Shown here piece by piece: positions 9,671 through 18,477 of a stretch of DNA of 64,000 nt. Within the stretch, counting starts at the first letter, position 1. Every line of letters begins with the position of its first letter. The translations under genes and the position numbers were made by a program. Origin of the DNA: Rhizobium sp. BK399 (GTDB lineage: Bacteria; Pseudomonadota; Alphaproteobacteria; Rhizobiales; Rhizobiaceae). Below the pieces are notes generated by a model. That model was not told the origin of the DNA. It was given only the letters and a program-made list of their open reading frames with translations, and did no database searches. The stretch spans positions 124,001-188,000 of the forward strand of contig NZ_JACIAH010000004.1 of the NCBI RefSeq assembly GCF_014194695.1, given 5' to 3'.

Positions 9671-10039
9671 ATGAGCGACCTCACCGAACATCTTCAATCT
9701 CTGGAACAGCGGCTATTCGAGCCGGAGATCCGCGCCTCCGTGACAGCGCTTGAGTCTCTTCTCTCGCCTGAGTTCAGGGAAATCGGTGCATCCGGTCGCC
9801 TCTATGGATACGGGGACATCGTCGCCGGCCTGCTAGCGGAGCCCCCCGATGGGACGACACGCACATTGACGGATTTCGAGCTGCTATTGCTCGCTTCCGA
9901 CCTGGCGCTCGTCACCTACCGGGCGATGCGGACCGTCCCGGCTGGCCCGCCGGTCAGCTCGCTGCGCAGCTCCATCTGGCGGCATGACGCCGATCGCCAG
10001 TGGCGCATGGTCTTCCATCAGGGGACGTTGACCGGATAG
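9671..10039 (+). CDS. DUF4440 / NTF2-like small protein
   Basis: A 122-residue protein resembling DUF4440 (SnoaL/NTF2-like cone fold): N-terminal helix LTEHLQSLEQRLF, the LLSPEFREIGASGRLYGYGDIVAGL segment, and the terminal strands SIWRHDADRQWRMVFHQGT. Such proteins bind small ligands or serve as accessory domains; the substrate is unknown. It sits between the YciI and DUF3445 genes in a likely operon. Confidence 0.8.
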   Translation: MSDLTEHLQSLEQRLFEPEIRASVTALESLLSPEFREIGASGRLYGYGDIVAGLLAEPPDGTTRTLTDFELLLLASDLALVTYRAMRTVPAGPPVSSLRSSIWRHDADRQWRMVFHQGTLTG

Positions 10040-10048
10040 AGTGCGGTC

Positions 10049-10915
10049 ATGACGCTTCCGATCTACACGCCCTATGACGGTTCCGCCCGCCCGTTCACCA
10101 TCGGCTTGATGCCGCTCGATCTCGCTCGCTGGATCGAACCGGACGGCGATTGGGGGCGCTATGTCGGCGAAAAGCGAAGACTGCTCGAAGCGCATCGCGA
10201 TGAGGTCTTCGTGGCCGAGGACGGAACCGAAGCGGCACAACAAGAGGCATACGATCTCCTCCAGGCTCACCTTGCCGCGCGCCATCCCGGGCTTTCGGAC
10301 GACGCGGCCGACTGCAACACCCCACCCCTGCTGCGCGCCGGGCTGCTGGTGCAAGACGATCTCGTCATCATGCGCCGCAAGGAAAATGGCTGGCATCTCG
10401 TCACCGGCTTCGTCGCCTTTCCCTCCTCCTGGTCGCTGCAGGAGAAGTTCGGTCGCCCGATGCAGGCGATCCACGCCGACGTACCCGGTTTTGGCGAAGG
10501 CACCCGCAATGCGGCGCTCATCACCCGCATCTTCGATAACCTGCAGGTCTCGCAGCCGGTAGAAAGGCTGAACTGGTCGGTCAATATCACGGACGATCTC
10601 TTTCTGCCGGTTTCGAAGCACCGCCGCCCGCCCTCTGCCGACGGCTTTACCCTCGCCGAGCGTTTTGCCCGAGTTGAGCGCCAGACGCTGCGCAAGCTGC
10701 CGAAGTCCGGCGACATCCTCTTCACCATCCGTGTCTACGTCGATCCGATCGCCGCAATCGCCCATCACCCCAACGCCGGCAGGCTCGCTGCAAGCTTCGC
10801 CGAGCAACTGGAAGCGCTCGATGAGCAGCAAGCCGCCTACAAGGGCCTCACCCTGCAAAAAGCCGAACTCGCGGCCAAGCTTCGGGCGCTAGCCGATGCC
10901 CTCTCGCCCGTCTGA
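10049..10915 (+). CDS. DUF3445 haem-dependent oxidative N-demethylase-like protein
   Basis: A 288-residue protein of the DUF3445 family. Recognisable parts are the opening YTPYDGSARPFTIGLMPLD, LVQDDLVIMRRKENGWHLVTGFVAFPSSWSLQEKFGRPM, and HADVPGF. Family members characterised as haem-dependent oxidative N-demethylases act on dimethylamine-type substrates, but in this form no partner oxidoreductase subunit is adjacent, so the substrate is unknown. It begins nine bases after the preceding gene. Confidence 0.85.
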   Translation: MTLPIYTPYDGSARPFTIGLMPLDLARWIEPDGDWGRYVGEKRRLLEAHRDEVFVAEDGTEAAQQEAYDLLQAHLAARHPGLSDDAADCNTPPLLRAGLLVQDDLVIMRRKENGWHLVTGFVAFPSSWSLQEKFGRPMQAIHADVPGFGEGTRNAALITRIFDNLQVSQPVERLNWSVNITDDLFLPVSKHRRPPSADGFTLAERFARVERQTLRKLPKSGDILFTIRVYVDPIAAIAHHPNAGRLAASFAEQLEALDEQQAAYKGLTLQKAELAAKLRALADALSPV

Positions 10916-11054
10916 TATTTGCGTTCCGGGACCAACACTCTTTATTGTGACGCGGTTTTATGGTTAGAGCCGATAATCTCGCATTATCTGCGCATTTTCA
11001 GATAAATTCTTAGAGGCTATCGCCTTCGTCGCCTTCCACAGGAGAAAAGAAAGA

Positions 11055-12506
11055 ATGACGGAACACAACCACCCGGTATATGCCGAAATTACCGGCCCGA
11101 TCGTCATGATCGGCTTTGGCTCCATCGGCCGTGGCACCCTGCCGCTGATCGAGCGCCACTTCAAATTCGACAAGAGCCGGATGGTTGTCATCGACCCGCG
11201 CGACGACGCAGATCACACCGAAATCATGGCAAAGCACGGCGTGAAGCACATCAAGGCGCATGTCACGAAGGACAACTACAAGGAGTTGCTGAAGCCGCTT
11301 CTGACTGAAGGTGGCGGCCAGGGCTTCTGTGTCAATCTTTCCGTCGACACCGGGTCGGTCGACCTGATGAAGCTCTGCCGCAAGCTCGGCGCCCTCTACA
11401 TCGACACCGTCATCGAGCCGTGGCTGGGCTTCTATTTCGACAAGAGCATGAAGAATGCCGACCGCACCAACTATGCTCTGCGCGAAACCCTTCGCAAGGA
11501 AAAAGCCAAAAATCCGGGCGGCCCGACGGCCGTCTCCACCTGCGGTGCAAACCCGGGCATGGTCTCGTGGTTCGTCAAGCAGGCGCTCGTCAACCTCGCC
11601 AACGACATCGGCCTGAATTTCGAAGAGCCGGATCAGCATGACCGCGAAGGCTGGGCGAAGCTGATGAAGAAGGTCGGCGTCAAGGGCATCCACATCGCCG
11701 AGCGCGACACCCAGCGCACCAAACATCCGAAGCCGCTCAACGTCTTCTGGAACACCTGGTCCGTCGAAGGCTTCATCTCCGAAGGTCTGCAGCCGGCCGA
11801 ACTCGGCTGGGGCACCCACGAAAACTGGATGCCGAAGAATGGCAAGAAGCACAAGAAGGGCTGCAAGGCTGCGATATACCTCGAGCAGCCCGGCGCCAAC
11901 ACCCGCGTCCGCACCTGGTGCCCGACGCCAGGCCCGCAGTACGGCTTCCTCGTCACCCACAACGAGGCGATCTCGATCGCCGACTTCTTCACCGTTCGCG
12001 ACAAGGACGGCGAAGTCACCTTCCGCCCGACCTGCCACTACGCCTATCATCCGGCGAACGACGCGGTTCTCTCGATGCATGAGATGTTCGGCAACGGCGG
12101 CAACCCGCAGCCGGTTCACCACGTTCTCGACGAAGACGAACTGGAGGACGGCGTCGACGAACTCGGCGTCCTGCTCTATGGCCACGAAAAGAACGCCTAC
12201 TGGTACGGTTCGCGCCTGTCGCTGGAAGAAACCCGCCGCATCGCGCCTTACCAGAACGCGACGGGCATGCAGGTGACCTCCGCCGTTCTCGCCGGGATGG
12301 TCTGGGCACTCGAAAACCCCGGTGCCGGCATCGTCGAAGCCGACGAAGTCGATTACAAGCGCTGCCTCGAGGTGCAGAGCCAGTACCTCGGCCCGGTCGA
12401 AGGTCACTACACCGACTGGACTCCGCTCGATGGTCGTCCGGGTCTCTTCCCGGAAGATATCGACACCAAGGATCCGTGGCAGTTCAAGAACATCCTCGTT
12501 CGCTGA
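11055..12506 (+). CDS. hss: Homospermidine synthase
   Basis: A 483-residue enzyme of the saccharopine dehydrogenase-like superfamily. The N-terminal Rossmann motif GFGSIGRGTLP at about residues 20-30 binds NAD+. It makes sym-homospermidine from putrescine (or putrescine and spermidine), the main polyamine of many rhizobia. The start at 11055 follows AGGAGAAAAGAAAG. The gene is transcribed alone: about 140 AT-rich bases precede it and a clear intrinsic terminator follows. Confidence 0.96.
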   Translation: MTEHNHPVYAEITGPIVMIGFGSIGRGTLPLIERHFKFDKSRMVVIDPRDDADHTEIMAKHGVKHIKAHVTKDNYKELLKPLLTEGGGQGFCVNLSVDTGSVDLMKLCRKLGALYIDTVIEPWLGFYFDKSMKNADRTNYALRETLRKEKAKNPGGPTAVSTCGANPGMVSWFVKQALVNLANDIGLNFEEPDQHDREGWAKLMKKVGVKGIHIAERDTQRTKHPKPLNVFWNTWSVEGFISEGLQPAELGWGTHENWMPKNGKKHKKGCKAAIYLEQPGANTRVRTWCPTPGPQYGFLVTHNEAISIADFFTVRDKDGEVTFRPTCHYAYHPANDAVLSMHEMFGNGGNPQPVHHVLDEDELEDGVDELGVLLYGHEKNAYWYGSRLSLEETRRIAPYQNATGMQVTSAVLAGMVWALENPGAGIVEADEVDYKRCLEVQSQYLGPVEGHYTDWTPLDGRPGLFPEDIDTKDPWQFKNILVR

Positions 12507-12529
12507 TCTCAGTCGAACCGCATTCGAAG

Positions 12530-12555
12530 ATGCCCGTCGCAAGGCGGGCATTTTT
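12530..12555 (+). terminator. Intrinsic terminator of homospermidine synthase
   Basis: ATGCCCG (12530-12536) pairs with CGGGCAT (12545-12551) around an 8-base loop, and the descending arm runs into TTTTT. It lies 24 bases after the hss stop codon. Confidence 0.85.
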
Positions 12556-12675
12556 GTAACGCCTGCTGTATAAATGCCGTCTGGAGAGCGTGGAGCCTTG
12601 CCTTCCCCGGCGGCCCGCGCCATGTGTCTCACAACCACACGGATAGTTCTCGTTCCGAATCCCCGGGAGAAGCTC

Positions 12676-13044
12676 ATGAAAATCAGACCCCTCCTTGTCC
12701 TTCTCGGCGCCGCCGCAGCCCTGACTGCTTGCAATACGTCGTCGCCACGCCCGGTGCCGGTCGCAGCAACCCCGGCTCAAACAGGCGTTGAGGGTTCATG
12801 GTCGGATCCGAACGGCATCATCTCCACATTCCAGGCCGGAACCTTCACCACTCGCACGACCGACAGCAACCAGCTTCTCGCGTCGGGCACTTATGTGAAC
12901 ACCTCGCCGTCGCTGGTCGAGATCAACATGACCTCGCTGGTGCGCAAGACACAATCCAAGGTCAATTGTGCGCTGGTGAGCCAGAACCAGCTCAACTGCA
13001 CGTCGGATGCCGGCTCCCAATTCACGCTCGCGCGCCGCATGTAG
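12676..13044 (+). CDS. omp10: Outer membrane lipoprotein Omp10 family
   Basis: A 122-residue lipoprotein. The start ATG at 12676 follows GGGAGAAGCTC and gives a signal peptide ending in lipobox LTAC with C19 as the lipidated residue. The mature part is a small beta-rich domain (GVEGSWSDPNGIISTF, then NCALVSQNQLNCTSDAGSQFTL) like the Brucella Omp10 / protease-inhibitor-type fold. It would sit in the outer membrane facing the periplasm. An upstream in-frame extension from 12574 lacks a ribosome site and would bury the signal peptide. Confidence 0.88.
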   Translation: MKIRPLLVLLGAAAALTACNTSSPRPVPVAATPAQTGVEGSWSDPNGIISTFQAGTFTTRTTDSNQLLASGTYVNTSPSLVEINMTSLVRKTQSKVNCALVSQNQLNCTSDAGSQFTLARRM

Positions 13045-13445
13045 AGCTGTAAAGTTCGATTTGCGTTGGACTAAATGGTTCTGGTCTGCCAAAAGGCCCG
13101 AGGACGCGACCGCCGTTATTTATAGAACGGGGTCGGGCGACCGATTGACGTCACGTTGCTGCCGCGAGATCACGCTGGCCGTCCTCAAATTCTCAACAAG
13201 CCGGTTTCAGAGGATGACTGCTTTCGCAGCCTGAGCAGATTTTCGTCGTTCCAAAAAGGAAAGCAGCTCTAGGGTTTGTTGAAAGCAGCCTCTCGCGAGG
13301 TTTTTCGTTTACCGCCCTTGGAATGCGCTGCTTCTGTTACAGCTTTTTCTCTTGCCGCCGCTAAGGGCTTGATGGAAACATCGATCGTGCAGGGACGGCG
13401 GAGCGCAGGGGTCAAAGGCTTCGCCCCAAAAATCAGGAGAGCAGG
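13045..13445. other. 401-base intergenic region without a supported gene
   Basis: No open frame here has a credible ribosome site. A weak hairpin (CCTC-TCGC-GAGG at 13289-13300) followed by TTTTT could end the omp10 transcript. The stretch just before 13446 must carry the promoter and the AGGAGAGCAGG ribosome site of the nucleotidase gene. Confidence 0.5.
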
Positions 13446-15314
13446 ATGACGAAATCATTTCAATTCGGTCTGCTGACCGCGTCGATGCTGGCGCTGTCGA
13501 GCGGTGCCGCCTTTGCCGATTATGAACTCAATATTCTTCACATCAACGATTTCCATTCGCGCATCGAGTCGATCAACAAGTTCGATTCCACCTGCTCTGC
13601 CGAGGAGGAAGGCAAGAAGGAATGCTTCGGTGGCGCCGCCCGCCTGAAGACCGCGATCGACCAGCGCCGCAACGCCCTTGATGGCAAGAACGTGCTGCTG
13701 CTCAATGCTGGCGACAATTTCCAGGGCTCGCTTTTCTACACGACCTACAAGGGCGCCGCCGAAGCCGAAGTGCTGAACGACATGAAGTTCGACGTCATGA
13801 CCGTCGGCAACCATGAGTTCGACGACAGCGAGGATGGTTTGGCAACCTTCCTCGACAAGGTGAAATTCCCTGTCATTTCAGCCAACGTGCTGGCCGGTGA
13901 CGGCTCCAAGCTCGGCGACCGCATCAAGCCCTCGCTGGTGCTCGATGTCGGCGGCCAGAAGATCGGCATCGTCGGCGCAGTGACCAACGACACCGAAGAA
14001 CTCTCCTCGCCCGGCCCGAAGGTGATGATCGCCGACGACGTGCAGACCATCACGGCAGCCGTCGAAGACCTGAAGAAGCAGGGTGTCAACAAGATCATCG
14101 CGTTGACCCATGTCGGCTATCCGCGCGACCTCGCGGCCATCGCCAAGATTCCCGATGTCGATGTTGTCGTCGGTGGCCATTCGCACAGCCTGCTGTCCAA
14201 TACCGATCCGAAGGCGGAAGGCCCCTACCCGACGATGGTCGACAATCCCGGCGGTTACAAGGTGCCGGTGGTCCAGGCTGCGTCCTACAGCAAGTATCTC
14301 GGCGATCTCGTGGTCACCTTCGATGACAATGGCGTGGTCAAGGACGCCAAGGGCGATCCGATCCTGATCGATTCCTCGTTCACCCCTGATCCGACGCTCA
14401 CCGCCCGGATCGCGGAACTCGCCAAGCCGATCGAGGAGCTGCGCAAGAAGGTCATCGGCTCCGCCGAAGCCCCGATCCAGGGCGACCGCACTGTCTGCCG
14501 TGTCGAGGAATGCTCGATGGGTAACCTCGTGGCCGATGCCATGCTCGACCGCGGCAAGAGCCAGGGCATGACCATCGCCATCCAGAATGGCGGCGGCCTG
14601 CGCGCATCGATCGATGCGGGCGACGTCACTCAGGGCGAAGTCATCACCGTTCTGCCGTTCCAGAATACGTTGGCGACCTTCCAGCTGACGGGCGCCGATA
14701 TTCGCAAGGCATTGGAAAACGGCCTCGGCAAGATCGAAGAGGGCGCCGGCCGCTTCCCGCAGGTATCGGGCCTGAAATACACCTTCGACAAAACGAAGCC
14801 CGCCGGCAGCCGCCTCGTTTCGGTTGAGGTCAAGGACGGCGACGCCTTCGTACCGCTCGACGATCAGAAGACCTACGGCGTTGTCACCAACAACTTCATG
14901 CGCGCTGGTGGCGACGGCTACTCGATCTTCGAGACGGCAGGCAAGAACGCCTACGACTTCGGACCCGACCTTGCCGACGTGACGGCCGAATACCTGGCAG
15001 CGCACTCGCCCTACAAGCCCTACACCGACGGGCGTGTAACCGAAGTCGCAGCCTCCGGCACGCAAGCGCCGTCCGCAACGGAACCCGCGCCCGCCTCTCC
15101 GGCAGCCCCGGCAGCGCCCACCGCCGAAGCTCCAGCTGCACTTGCTCCCAACACGCCGACCAATCACGTGATCGCGGCCGGCGACACGCTCTGGGAACTC
15201 GCCAAGCAGTTCTACGGCGAGGGCGCGCTCTGGCAGAAGATCTCAGAAGCCAACGGCAAGCCGGCGCCGCGGCATCTGACGATCGGCAAGGAACTGCAGA
15301 TTCCGTCGAAGTAA
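13446..15314 (+). CDS. Periplasmic 5'-nucleotidase / metallophosphatase with C-terminal LysM
   Basis: A 622-residue exported protein with a signal peptide (cleavage about residue 25, FADYE). The N-terminal metallophosphatase domain shows HINDFHSR, GDNFQGSL, GNHEFDD and GGHSHS metal-site motifs. The 5'-nucleotidase C-terminal domain follows (about 330-520; NGGGLRASIDAG, TNNFMRAGGDGY). A Pro/Ala-rich linker (about 530-570) joins a LysM domain at the very end (NHVIAAGDTLWELAKQFYG ... LTIGKELQIPSK). It probably dephosphorylates nucleotides in the periplasm while tethered to peptidoglycan by LysM. The LysM tail is the unusual part compared with UshA. Confidence 0.93.
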   Translation: MTKSFQFGLLTASMLALSSGAAFADYELNILHINDFHSRIESINKFDSTCSAEEEGKKECFGGAARLKTAIDQRRNALDGKNVLLLNAGDNFQGSLFYTTYKGAAEAEVLNDMKFDVMTVGNHEFDDSEDGLATFLDKVKFPVISANVLAGDGSKLGDRIKPSLVLDVGGQKIGIVGAVTNDTEELSSPGPKVMIADDVQTITAAVEDLKKQGVNKIIALTHVGYPRDLAAIAKIPDVDVVVGGHSHSLLSNTDPKAEGPYPTMVDNPGGYKVPVVQAASYSKYLGDLVVTFDDNGVVKDAKGDPILIDSSFTPDPTLTARIAELAKPIEELRKKVIGSAEAPIQGDRTVCRVEECSMGNLVADAMLDRGKSQGMTIAIQNGGGLRASIDAGDVTQGEVITVLPFQNTLATFQLTGADIRKALENGLGKIEEGAGRFPQVSGLKYTFDKTKPAGSRLVSVEVKDGDAFVPLDDQKTYGVVTNNFMRAGGDGYSIFETAGKNAYDFGPDLADVTAEYLAAHSPYKPYTDGRVTEVAASGTQAPSATEPAPASPAAPAAPTAEAPAALAPNTPTNHVIAAGDTLWELAKQFYGEGALWQKISEANGKPAPRHLTIGKELQIPSK

Positions 15315-15335
15315 GACGATTTGTCTCGATCCGAC

Positions 15336-15370
15336 GAGCCGGTCCGGGGGTTTCCCGAGCCGGCTTTTGT
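15336..15370 (+). terminator. Intrinsic terminator after the nucleotidase gene
   Basis: GAGCCGGTCCGGG pairs imperfectly with TTTCCCGAGCCGGC, followed by TTTTG. It lies about 20 bases after the nucleotidase stop and before the ferrochelatase ribosome site. Confidence 0.7.
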
Positions 15371-15435
15371 TCTATAGGGTGAACCATCGTGACCCGGCTG
15401 CGTATGAGCCGGGCAGACAAGATACCGGGGCTCAC

Positions 15436-16473
15436 ATGACGACTGTTGATACTGCACGCCGCCCGGCGGATCACCCGCCCGTGAAATCAGGCAAGGTGGG
15501 CGTCCTGCTCGTCAATCTCGGCACGCCCGATGGCACCGACTACACCTCGATGCGCCGTTACCTCCGGGAGTTCCTGACCGACAAGCGCGTCATCGAATGG
15601 TCGCCCTGGAAATGGTACCCGATCCTGTTCGGCATCGTCCTCAACACGCGCCCGCAGAAGGTGGGCAAGGCCTATGAGACGATCTGGAACAAGGACAGGA
15701 ACGAAAGCTACCTGCGCACCTACACGCGCAACCAGTCCGACCTCATGGTCGAGCGCCTGCAGGACCTGCCTGACGTCAAGGTCGATTGGGCGATGCGCTA
15801 CGGCACGCCCTCGATTCCCTCACGCATCCAGGCGCTGAAGGATGAAGGCTGCGACCGCATCGTGCTCTTCCCGCTCTATCCGCAATACGCCGCCGCAACG
15901 ACGGCGACCGTCAACGACAAGGCCTTCCAGCATCTGCTCAAGATGCGCTGGCAGCCGGCGCTGCGCACCGTCCCCGACTATCATGACGACGAGACCTACA
16001 TCGACGCGCTTGCCAATTCGGTGACGAACCACCTGGCGACGCTCGACTGGCAGCCGGACATGGTGGTCGCTTCCTTTCACGGCATTCCGATGTCCTACTT
16101 CAAGCTTGGCGATCCCTACTATTGCCAGTGCCAGAAGACCGGTCGCCTGTTGCGCGAACGGCTGGGACTTCCCGAAGACAAGTTCATGGTGACTTTCCAG
16201 TCCCGCTTCGGGCCGGAAGAGTGGCTGCAGCCCTACACCGACAAGACCGTCGAGAAGCTCGCACAGGACGGCGTCAAGAAGATCGCCGTCCTCAACCCCG
16301 GCTTCGTTTCCGACTGTCTGGAAACCTTGGAAGAAATCGCCGAGCAGGCCGCCCATTCCTTCCACGAGAACGGCGGCGAGAAGTTCGCGCACATCCCCTG
16401 CCTCAACGACAGCGAGGACGGCATGCGGGTGCTGGAAAAGGTCGTCCGCCGCGAACTGCTCGGCTGGGTCTGA
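15436..16473 (+). CDS. hemH: Ferrochelatase
   Basis: A 345-residue enzyme inserting Fe2+ into protoporphyrin IX, the last step of haem synthesis. Family landmarks: VGVLLVNLGTPD at the start of the core, the FPLYPQYAAATTATVND segment, ASFHGIPMSYFKLGDPYYCQC with the catalytic His, and TFQSRFGPEEWLQPYT. The start chosen is ATG 15436 (MTTVDTARR); a TTG-initiated extension from 15367 is not supported. Its TGA stop abuts the stop of the convergent queE inside a 12-base palindrome. Confidence 0.96.
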   Translation: MTTVDTARRPADHPPVKSGKVGVLLVNLGTPDGTDYTSMRRYLREFLTDKRVIEWSPWKWYPILFGIVLNTRPQKVGKAYETIWNKDRNESYLRTYTRNQSDLMVERLQDLPDVKVDWAMRYGTPSIPSRIQALKDEGCDRIVLFPLYPQYAAATTATVNDKAFQHLLKMRWQPALRTVPDYHDDETYIDALANSVTNHLATLDWQPDMVVASFHGIPMSYFKLGDPYYCQCQKTGRLLRERLGLPEDKFMVTFQSRFGPEEWLQPYTDKTVEKLAQDGVKKIAVLNPGFVSDCLETLEEIAEQAAHSFHENGGEKFAHIPCLNDSEDGMRVLEKVVRRELLGWV

Positions 16474-16479
16474 TCAGAC
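16468..16479. repeat. 12-bp palindrome formed by two convergent stop codons
   Basis: GTCTGATCAGAC spans the hemH stop (TGA, 16471-16473) and the queE stop (reverse complement of TCA, 16474-16476). There are no bases between the two genes, so any terminator must lie within coding sequence. Confidence 0.7.
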
Positions 16480-17211
16480 GCCGCGCTTGTTGCCCCACAG
16501 CAGCACATGCAGCTGGGGCAGCACGCGGGCCTCGAACCACCGGTCCTCGGCCACCTTGTCGACCAGCCACAGCATCCTGTCCATGATGCCGTCGATATCG
16601 ACGCGCGCGTCGTCGTCATCCGGCGGCGGTGGCGTATGGTTCCCTGGCTGCAAATAGACGGAGAGATCTGGATAACGCGCCGCCGCTTCTCGCGCATAGG
16701 CATAGTCGCGATCGTCGAAAACGACGATCTTCAGCGCGATCGCCGGCCCATTGCCAGCCAAGCGAAGACAGTCGTCGAACGCATCCCAATCCGTCGCCAT
16801 ACCGCTCGACGGCGGCTTCGGGCTCAGCACCAGCACATCGAGGTCGGCAAACCATTCCTTGGCGACGCTGCCCTGCGTCTCCAGCGCGAACTTGTAGCCT
16901 TGCGCGTGCCCATGCGCGATAAGACCGCCAAGCGGCTGGATCGCCGGGTTGCCACCCGAAAGCGAGACCATCAGCGGCTTGCCGCCGGAGAGCCGTGTCA
17001 CATCAGCCCATATGCCATCAACAGTCATCGGCAGCCATTGATCGCGATACTCGCTATCGACAGCATGCAGGCTGTCGCACCACGAACAGCGGTAATCGCA
17101 GCCACCGGTTCGAACGAAGATGGTCGGCAGGCCGATCAGCACGCCCTCTCCCTGGATCGTCGGCCCGAAGATCTCGCTGACGCGGATCGGCGCCTCGCGA
17201 GCCCCACTCAT
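16474..17211 (-). CDS. queE: 7-carboxy-7-deazaguanine synthase QueE (radical SAM)
   Basis: A 245-residue radical-SAM enzyme. The iron-sulfur motif is C38-x3-C42-x2-C45 ([12 protein letters not shown]), preceded by FGPTIQGEG. It converts 6-carboxy-tetrahydropterin to 7-carboxy-7-deazaguanine on the way to preQ0 and queuosine. The ATG at 17211 overlaps the queD stop by four bases (ATGA), which fixes the start; a longer frame from 17286 is not used. It is the third gene of queC-queD-queE. Confidence 0.95.
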   Translation of the reverse strand: MSGAREAPIRVSEIFGPTIQGEGVLIGLPTIFVRTGGCDYRCSWCDSLHAVDSEYRDQWLPMTVDGIWADVTRLSGGKPLMVSLSGGNPAIQPLGGLIAHGHAQGYKFALETQGSVAKEWFADLDVLVLSPKPPSSGMATDWDAFDDCLRLAGNGPAIALKIVVFDDRDYAYAREAAARYPDLSVYLQPGNHTPPPPDDDDARVDIDGIMDRMLWLVDKVAEDRWFEARVLPQLHVLLWGNKRGV

Positions 17212-17564
17212 GGCCGGTATTCCGCCCAGGTCTTCGGCGTCTCGCTGACACGCACGGCCGAGGTCTCCGGCAGCCGCTCCTTGCACCAGTTGTAGAAGTG
17301 CTTGGCAAGATATTCCGAGGTTACGCGATCATGGCCAAACACCTCGTTCAGGTGCCGATGGTCGAACCGTTCGTCGATGTAGCGCTTCAGCGGCGAAAGC
17401 TCATGATAGTCGCGCACGAAGCCGTTTTCATCGAGCTCGGCGGACGCAAGCTCGACCACGACGATGTAATTGTGCCCATGCAGCCGCGCACACTGGTGAT
17501 CGGCAGGCAGATGCGTCAGCTGGTGAGAAGCGGAGAAGTGAAATTCCTTGGTGATGCGAAACAT
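17208..17564 (-). CDS. queD: 6-carboxy-tetrahydropterin synthase QueD
   Basis: A 118-residue PTPS-family enzyme starting [16 protein letters not shown]. Zinc-binding histidines are in HFSASHQL and HGHNY, and the FDHRHLNE segment is present. It turns dihydroneopterin triphosphate into 6-carboxy-tetrahydropterin. The start codon overlaps the queC stop by one base (TGATG), and its stop overlaps queE, so the three genes are translationally coupled. Confidence 0.95.
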   Translation of the reverse strand: MFRITKEFHFSASHQLTHLPADHQCARLHGHNYIVVVELASAELDENGFVRDYHELSPLKRYIDERFDHRHLNEVFGHDRVTSEYLAKHFYNWCKERLPETSAVRVSETPKTWAEYRP

Positions 17565-18274
17565 CACTTCACCTCCCTGGCCGAATAGCCAGACGTTGCG
17601 GCTTCCCAAAAATCCGGATCCTCGTATTCCGTCGGATCGGCGATGCCGGCCAGATGGAAAGCCTCGCGCCGCTCGACGCAGGTGCCGCAGCGTCCGCAAT
17701 GGCGCGTGCCGCCCTTGTAGCAGGACCACGTCTCGGCAAACGGCGTCCCATGTTTCGCACCGTCGGTGACGATATCGGCCTTCGATATGTTAACGTAGGG
17801 AGCGAACAGCGAAACGCTGGCATAGCCGTCGAGCGCCTGGTTCTGCATCTCCTGGAAGGCATCGATGAAGCCTGGGCGACAATCGGGATAGATGAAATGG
17901 TCGCCGCCATGCACCGCGACAGCAACGGCATCCACCTTCTGGGCCGCCGCGAGGCCGAAAGCGATCGCCAGCATGATGGCGTTGCGGTTCGGCACCACGG
18001 TCGTCTTCATCGTCTCCTCGGCATAGTGCCCGTCTGGCACGTCAACGTCGTCGGTCAACGCCGATCCCGTCAGGTGCCGACCGATGGTCCGGATATCGAT
18101 GATCTGATGGGGCACGCCGAGCCGCTTGGCACAGCCCGTGGCGAAGTCCAGTTCCTTGCGGTGGCGCTGTCCGTAGTCGAACGAAAGCAGGCTGATAAGC
18201 TGATGCTCCGCTGCGACCCTATGGGCAAGCGAAATGGAGTCCAATCCGCCGGAGCAGATGACGATAGTCTTCAT
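17564..18274 (-). CDS. queC: 7-cyano-7-deazaguanine (preQ0) synthase QueC
   Basis: A 236-residue ATP-dependent ligase with the P-loop SGGLDS at residues 8-13 and a C-terminal zinc-binding cysteine cluster (WSCYKGGTRHCGRCGTC). It converts 7-carboxy-7-deazaguanine to preQ0. First gene of the queCDE operon. The start is ATG 18274, preceded by AAGGGATCCTCATC. About 200 bases separate it from the divergent SPFH gene; no preQ1 riboswitch consensus was seen there. Confidence 0.95.
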   Translation of the reverse strand: MKTIVICSGGLDSISLAHRVAAEHQLISLLSFDYGQRHRKELDFATGCAKRLGVPHQIIDIRTIGRHLTGSALTDDVDVPDGHYAEETMKTTVVPNRNAIMLAIAFGLAAAQKVDAVAVAVHGGDHFIYPDCRPGFIDAFQEMQNQALDGYASVSLFAPYVNISKADIVTDGAKHGTPFAETWSCYKGGTRHCGRCGTCVERREAFHLAGIADPTEYEDPDFWEAATSGYSAREVK

Positions 18275-18477
18275 GATGAGGATCCCTTGTTTTGACCGGG
18301 TGGGCTGCGACCGGTATTTCCTGCGGGTCTTCTAGGCCAAAGCGGCCCCGTTGTGAATAGCCAGCAGGCTCCCCATATCGAATCCGTCAGTAAATGCCGT
18401 TGCCGGCCCAAGGATACTGGCGTTTGAGGTCGGCTCGTTTAAGGTTGCGTCAGTCGATTCTATCGCGGGGGAGTTTT

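Noticed and set aside
18275..18400. Possible preQ1 riboswitch upstream of queC
   Set aside because: No preQ1-I or preQ1-II consensus could be aligned; only a short GC hairpin is visible.
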